In this document: in pieces, positions 5,791-9,269 of the stretch
Numbering within the stretch: position 1 is the stretch's first letter
How the letters are laid out: every line of letters begins with the position of its first letter
NCBI GenBank assembly: GCA_016928605.1
Contig: JAFGKN010000227.1
Location: 1-9,269, forward strand
Source: Planctomycetota bacterium
GTDB taxonomy: Bacteria; Planctomycetota; UBA8108
Reading direction: 5' to 3'
DNA: 9,269 nt
Notes under the pieces: generated by a model
The model's database searches: none
The model's input: only the letters and a program-made list of their open reading frames with translations
What the model was told of the DNA's origin: nothing
Translations under genes and position numbers: made by a program

Positions 5791-7466
5791 CACTGCTGCG
5801 CCGCCTCGGCCTTCGTCTCCGCGCTTTCGCTCGTCTTCGCCGCTGCCGCCGGTGCCGCGCCGTCGCTCTTCTTCGACTCGGTCTCGAGCACGACTTCCAG
5901 GTTGCCGGAGACGCTGCAGCCGTTCAGCGCGAGAGCCAGGAAGAGCTTGCCCTTCTCCTCGGCCTTGCTCTCGTGCTCCGAGCCGACGAGGAACGGCTTG
6001 CCCTTCTCGCCGATCCTGGCGACGAGCGCCCCTCCCGGAAAGCTCTGGAACCGCGTCGGGACGTTGGATGTCCCCTCGGGACCGCAGGCGACGTTGCCGT
6101 AGTTCTGGATCGTGATCGTTCCCTCGGCCGCGAGCTTGAACGACTCGCCCTTCGCGATCTCCGCGCCCGTGTCGAGCCACTTGTTGTCGCCCGCCTGATG
6201 CTGGCCCGAGACCTGGAAGGTCTGCTTCGTGACGAGCGGCTCCTGGAAGACGATGCCGATGATGTCCTCTCGGCTGAAGGTGAGATCCCCGTAGCGGGTG
6301 GTCACCTGGAACTCCGTCTCCTGGATGCGGCCCATGGCGGTGAACTGGAGCGTGACGACCTCATCCTCCTCGCCCTTGAGCGGCGTGTAGGGGACGTCTT
6401 CCTCCTCCGGCTCCTCCTCCTCCTCCTCGAGCTCCTCGATGAGCTTCTCGACGCGGCTCTTGATCTCCTCGTCTTCCGAGTCGCGGTACTGCTTGAGGGC
6501 GGGCACCGCGACCGAGCCGATCTTGCGGATCTCCTCCATCGAGGACTCGCGCACGTCGAACTCCTCGGAGCCGAGCTGCTCGATGAGCGAGGTGATGTCG
6601 GTGCCGAAGGTCTCCTTGTCGCCGCCGGCGAAGCGCAGCCGCTGGACCTCGCTCACCGGGATGAGGAGCGGGCCGTAGGCCGTCGCGACATGGATCTCGG
6701 TGATGCGAGGAAAGCCGGCCAGACGCGTGCCGTCGCGCATGTAGAACATCGGCGGGACCGGCGCGGGCGGGGGCAGCTGGATCGCGGGCTCGCCTTCCCC
6801 CGCGGATGGCTCGCTTCCGCCCTCTCCGGCCTCTCCGGCCGCACCGGCGCTCTCGGCGCCTCCCTCGGCGGCCTCGATCCGTACCTCGGCGCCATCGCCG
6901 GCGATCTCGATCTTCACGCCGGCTCCCGCCGCCTGGGCCGCGGCCGCCCGCGCCGCTTCCATCGCCTTGTTCTCGCGAGCCTGAGCCGCTTCCAGCGCCT
7001 TCTTCTTGCGCAGCTCGAGGGCCTCGAGGAGGCCCTTGCCCGGCTGGGCGCCCGCAGCCTCGGGGGCCTTCGGCTCCGTGGTCGCCTCGGCCGGCTTCTC
7101 GGTCGGAGGCTCGGCCGGCTCGGGCTCGGCCTTCTCCTCGGGCTTCGGCTCGGGCTTCGCTTCGGCGGCGCCTTCGGCCGGCTTCTCGGTCGGAGCCTCC
7201 GCCGGCTTCGGCTCGCTCGCTTCCTCCGGCTTCTGGGGCGGCGCCTCCGCCGGCTTCGGCTCGCTCGCTTCCTCCGGCTTCTCGGTCGGCGCCTCCGCCG
7301 GCTTCGGCTCGCTCGCTTCCTCCGCCTTCTCCTCGGTCCTGGCGGGCGCCTGGACTTCCTCTCCGGCCGCTGGCGGGGCGGCCGCCGCGGCGAGGGCGGT
7401 CGCGCCCGCGCCGTGGAGCCAGCCGATCCAAAGCCAGATGAACGCCGCTCTCACAGAAGAACTCAT
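5790..7466 (-). CDS. Exported multi-domain protein: repeat linker, HEAT-like segment, PA-IL-like domain
   Basis: A 558-aa protein. Residues 1-30 form a signal peptide (FIWLWIGWL core, Ala-rich cleavage region). Residues about 36-140 are a Pro/Glu/Lys/Ala linker with three 16-residue repeats at 49-96. Residues 146-180 are a charged, Ala-rich helix, probably coiled coil. A beta module (240-280, with TAYGPLLIP) precedes a HEAT-like segment (about 290-345: LIEQLGSEEFDVRE, then IGSVAVPALK) and a poly-Glu run (347-352). A second copy of the beta module follows (about 370-408, TRYGDLTF). Residues about 417-529 resemble the PA-IL/LecA galactophilic lectin fold: GTITI, then FPGGALVARIGEKGKPFLVG, then KLFLALALN. 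The usual calcium-site Asn-Asp after the last strand is not evident, so sugar binding is doubtful. The ATG has AAGGAG (7478-7473) at 6 bases. The protein likely sits in the periplasm or cell envelope, with the linker spanning space or contacting cell wall. No named family covers the whole architecture. Confidence 0.85.
   Translation of the reverse strand: MSSSVRAAFIWLWIGWLHGAGATALAAAAAPPAAGEEVQAPARTEEKAEEASEPKPAEAPTEKPEEASEPKPAEAPPQKPEEASEPKPAEAPTEKPAEGAAEAKPEPKPEEKAEPEPAEPPTEKPAEATTEPKAPEAAGAQPGKGLLEALELRKKKALEAAQARENKAMEAARAAAAQAAGAGVKIEIAGDGAEVRIEAAEGGAESAGAAGEAGEGGSEPSAGEGEPAIQLPPPAPVPPMFYMRDGTRLAGFPRITEIHVATAYGPLLIPVSEVQRLRFAGGDKETFGTDITSLIEQLGSEEFDVRESSMEEIRKIGSVAVPALKQYRDSEDEEIKSRVEKLIEELEEEEEEPEEEDVPYTPLKGEEDEVVTLQFTAMGRIQETEFQVTTRYGDLTFSREDIIGIVFQEPLVTKQTFQVSGQHQAGDNKWLDTGAEIAKGESFKLAAEGTITIQNYGNVACGPEGTSNVPTRFQSFPGGALVARIGEKGKPFLVGSEHESKAEEKGKLFLALALNGCSVSGNLEVVLETESKKSDGAAPAAAAKTSESAETKAEAAQQ
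6411..6428 (-). repeat. (GAG)6 triplet repeat encoding poly-glutamate
   Basis: Six perfect GAG codons encode Glu347-Glu352 of the 558-aa protein, within a longer acidic tract (344-357) that joins the HEAT-like segment to the second beta module. The use of a single codon throughout marks it as a true triplet repeat able to expand or contract without a frameshift. Confidence 0.8.
7179..7322 (-). repeat. Three tandem 48-bp coding repeats (16-aa units)
   Basis: Three head-to-tail copies encode EEASEPKPAEAPTEKP with small differences: the middle copy has PQKP instead of TEKP at its end, and scattered silent changes occur. A degenerate fourth copy (AEPEPAEPPTEKPAEA-like) lies further on, near 7083-7130. 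The Pro/Glu/Lys/Ala pattern resembles TonB-like extended linkers. Copy number probably varies between strains by slippage or recombination. Confidence 0.9.
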
Positions 7467-7472
7467 TCCATG

Positions 7473-7478
7473 CTCCTT
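7473..7478 (-). promoter_or_regulatory. Ribosome binding site AAGGAG for the gene starting at 7466
   Basis: AAGGAG stands 6 bases before the ATG at 7466. An ATG at 7471 within the spacer is followed at once by a stop (ATG GAA TGA) and is not the gene start. Confidence 0.65.
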
Positions 7479-7516
7479 GCGTAGGACTCGGCGCTTCGGC
7501 CCGCGCCGCGCCGGAT

Positions 7517-7528
7517 GCCCCGAAGGGC
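7517..7528 (-). other. Short UUCG-tetraloop hairpin in the 78-bp spacer
   Basis: GCCC-TTCG-GGGC forms a 4-bp stem closed by C-G around a UUCG loop, an exceptionally stable RNA tetraloop, 16 bases after the stop of the propeller gene. A second GGCGC/GCGCC stem can be drawn just beyond it. There is no T-run, so neither is a standard terminator. It could protect the 3' end of a processed message or reduce read-through; chance is possible in such GC-rich DNA. Confidence 0.35.
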
Positions 7529-7544
7529 TCCTCTCGCTACCTGC

Positions 7545-9269
7545 TCATCGGACGTCGCCGCCGCCGGCGGCTTCTTCCATCGATTCTCCGTCCGTCGTGA
7601 ACCAGCCGAATCCCTCCGAATTTCCCAGGGCGATGCCTCCCGCGGCGGTGGCGAGCCGTGCCGGCTGCCCTGTGCCCTTCCCGGAGATCTTGGCCGTGAG
7701 CCACGTCTCGACGAAGCCATCCTCGGGTGAGACCGCGACCACACGAGTGTACCACTTTTCACTCTCCCTCTCCTGCTCGTTCAGCGCGAAGAGCCAGCGT
7801 CCGTCCTCGAGCACCAGCCGGCTGCCGTCGTACGTCACGGGCCCCGAGGCGATCTCCACCTCCCACATCTTCCGCTTCTGCGCGTCGAGCCGGATCAGGT
7901 GGAGTTCGGATCCCGTTTGGGCTCTCGAGGAATAGGACGACAGCACTGCTCCCGGCCCTCCGGTCGCGGCGATCGTCCAGCCGCCTCCGTCGACCCGGGG
8001 ATCGTCGAAGAGCGCGACGACGCGGGAGCGGCCGGGGAGCTCGATCTCCCGGCGCACCCGGCCGCTGCGGAGCGAGCGGGCCTCGAGCGTGCCCTCGACC
8101 GATGTCCAGACCAGGGCGGACTCGGCGCGGACGAGCGAGGCGCCCGCCGCCCGCGACCAGAGAGGGCGGCCGCCGTCCGCCGATGCCACGACGAGCTTCG
8201 CTCCCTGAAAGACGCGCGCGATCCCCTCGATGACAGCGCCGCGGCGCGCGGCCTCCGGCGCGCGCAGGAGCTCGACCTTTCCCCTCTGTCCCGAGGCCTC
8301 CCCGGGCAGAGTGTAGCGCAGGAGGCCCGGCGGCGCCGATGAGGCGACCTCGATCCTCGAGAGCGGACGCCAGCCGCCCTCCACGGAGGGATCGCCGATG
8401 ACCTGGCTCTCCGTCTCGGGCGCGAGCCGCCAGACGAGCTTTCCCGTCACCCGGTCGATGCGCAGGAGCTCTCCGCCGGCAAGGAGGATCTTGGGATCGC
8501 CGTCGCCCTCGAAGAAGACGAGGGGGAAGAGATTCGATCCGCTCTCGACGGAGATCGTGCCCCATCCCATGCGGGACGACTGGCGGTACTTCTCGAGCGC
8601 GTGGGGATACGGGCTCAGCCACCTGAGGCGGAACGCCGCGGCGTCGACCGCCTCGACGCCATCCGCGGGGGGATCCATCGCGAACGCGTAGCAGCCTCCC
8701 GCCGTGAAGAGGACGAGGATTCCGTCGCGCAGGTGGGCCACGAAGGGCTCCTCGATGTGGGACTGGAGGCTCGCCTTGATCTCCTCGAGATCCGGAAAGC
8801 CGGGGAGCTCGCGCTCGACGATGATGTCTCCCGCTCGATCGATGAGCCGGAGCTTCGACGCGCGCACAGCGAGGATCGCGGGGAGCGGGTCGGAGCCGGG
8901 AGCGGTCGCCGCGAGGACGCCCTCGTCGATGGCGTGCCAGAAGACCTCGCGGTAGACCCCGCGCGCCGGGCTCGCCCGCGCTCCTTCCGCCGCCGCCGAT
9001 GGAGCCGCATCGGCGCTGGAGGGATCCGCCGCCGCGTGCTCCTCGCCCTCGCCGGCCGGCGCCGCGGCGGCCCGCGGGGGAAGCTCCGCGAGGCGGAACG
9101 TCTCGACCGGCCCCGGCGGGGCGGCATCGCCCGGATCCGGGCGGAGCTGCTCGATCTCTTCGGGTTCCCGCAGCCCCGGATAGTCCTCGGCGAAGAGGTC
9201 GAGCAGCGCGGCCGCCTCGTCTCGCGCCCCCCGCGCTGCGGCGTCCGCGGCCAGCGAGAGCATCGCCTC
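7545..9269 (-). CDS. TPR plus PQQ-like beta-propeller protein (partial, N-terminus outside window)
   Basis: The C-terminal 574 residues of a larger protein; the frame is open at the window edge, and the first Met in view (9263) is probably internal. The first 40 residues look like a tetratricopeptide helix pair (AAARGARDEAAALLDLF, EDYPG). An Ala/Pro/Glu-rich linker of about 70 residues follows. The rest is a run of beta-strand repeats of the PQQ/quinoprotein propeller type: LLRIDRVTGKLVW (near 8465-8425), LVVASADGGRPLW (near 8200-8160), and weaker blades such as LHLIRLDAQKRKMWEVEI (near 7895-7850) and LFALNEQERESEKW near 7765-7790. No PQQ-binding or dehydrogenase catalytic residues are recognisable, so a scaffold or binding role like that of BamB is more likely. 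Planctomycetes carry many proteins of this kind with a signal peptide. The stop is followed by 78 bases before the next gene. Confidence 0.75.
   Translation of the reverse strand, partial: EAMLSLAADAAARGARDEAAALLDLFAEDYPGLREPEEIEQLRPDPGDAAPPGPVETFRLAELPPRAAAAPAGEGEEHAAADPSSADAAPSAAAEGARASPARGVYREVFWHAIDEGVLAATAPGSDPLPAILAVRASKLRLIDRAGDIIVERELPGFPDLEEIKASLQSHIEEPFVAHLRDGILVLFTAGGCYAFAMDPPADGVEAVDAAAFRLRWLSPYPHALEKYRQSSRMGWGTISVESGSNLFPLVFFEGDGDPKILLAGGELLRIDRVTGKLVWRLAPETESQVIGDPSVEGGWRPLSRIEVASSAPPGLLRYTLPGEASGQRGKVELLRAPEAARRGAVIEGIARVFQGAKLVVASADGGRPLWSRAAGASLVRAESALVWTSVEGTLEARSLRSGRVRREIELPGRSRVVALFDDPRVDGGGWTIAATGGPGAVLSSYSSRAQTGSELHLIRLDAQKRKMWEVEIASGPVTYDGSRLVLEDGRWLFALNEQERESEKWYTRVVAVSPEDGFVETWLTAKISGKGTGQPARLATAAGGIALGNSEGFGWFTTDGESMEEAAGGGDVR

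Noticed and set aside
5791..6180. Longer version of the toroid gene beginning at 6180
   Set aside because: The extra 130 residues are an out-of-frame reading of the 558-aa gene. The ATG at 5790 gives a TGATG junction and a signal peptide near the N-terminus.
7083..7322. Direct repeats considered as a CRISPR array
   Set aside because: The 48-bp units are contiguous with no unique spacers, stay in frame, and encode a Pro/Glu-rich linker.
5973..7484. 503-aa Leu/Arg-rich plus-strand frame with repeats
   Set aside because: The repeats are the complement of the 48-bp repeats in the 558-aa gene, and the Leu runs mirror Glu codons. No start signal or homology.
9261..9263. ATG at 9263 as the true start of the propeller protein
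   Set aside because: The frame remains open to the window edge, the Met lies within a TPR-like helix with no signal peptide, and any upstream start is outside view.

Overview
The window is one strand of a GC-rich bacterial chromosome (well above 60% G+C by eye, with strong G/C bias at third codon positions). Every gene I can support is on the minus strand, so transcription runs from position 9269 down to 1. The gene families point to Planctomycetota or a related lineage of the PVC/FCB type: a MoxR ATPase, DUF58 protein and BatA-like protein in a row, next to secreted proteins of the sorts common there (a terpenoid-toroid 'squalene cyclase-like' protein with the C-terminal PIYQR motif, a HEAT-like repeat protein with a PA-IL-like C-terminus, and a PQQ-like propeller). 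The lineage is an inference; no rRNA or other marker gene is present.

In transcription order. Region A (9269-7545) is the C-terminal part of a large TPR plus beta-propeller protein whose start lies outside the window. After a 78-bp spacer with a small UUCG hairpin, region B (7466-5790) encodes a 558-aa exported protein with a signal peptide, a Pro/Glu-rich tandem-repeat linker, two copies of a small beta module flanking a HEAT-like segment, and a PA-IL-like lectin-type domain. Its stop overlaps by one base (TGATG) the start of region C (5790-4663), an exported 375-aa alpha/alpha-toroid protein that lacks the cyclase DxDD motif. A 192-bp gap follows, the longest non-coding stretch, with a strong hairpin and a weak promoter candidate.

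Region D (4470-1) is a tightly packed operon: moxR-type AAA+ ATPase, DUF58/VWA protein (32-bp overlap), a possible 33-aa micro-ORF locked between its neighbours by TGATG and GTGA overlaps, a BatA-like membrane VWA protein with a GTG start, and the first 27 codons of a further gene starting in an ATGA overlap. In known MoxR-VWA systems the ATPase works with VWA proteins that coordinate a metal ion, to mature or remodel envelope proteins or complexes. Here the DUF58 protein would be the cytosolic VWA partner and the BatA-like protein the membrane-bound one. The three exported proteins encoded just upstream are plausible clients or co-functioning envelope parts, but only gene proximity supports that.

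No RNA genes, mobile elements, CRISPR arrays or canonical rho-independent terminators were seen. The most interesting points are the doubly coupled 33-codon ORF, the mosaic architecture of the 558-aa protein, and the conserved-looking exported trio beside a MoxR operon.
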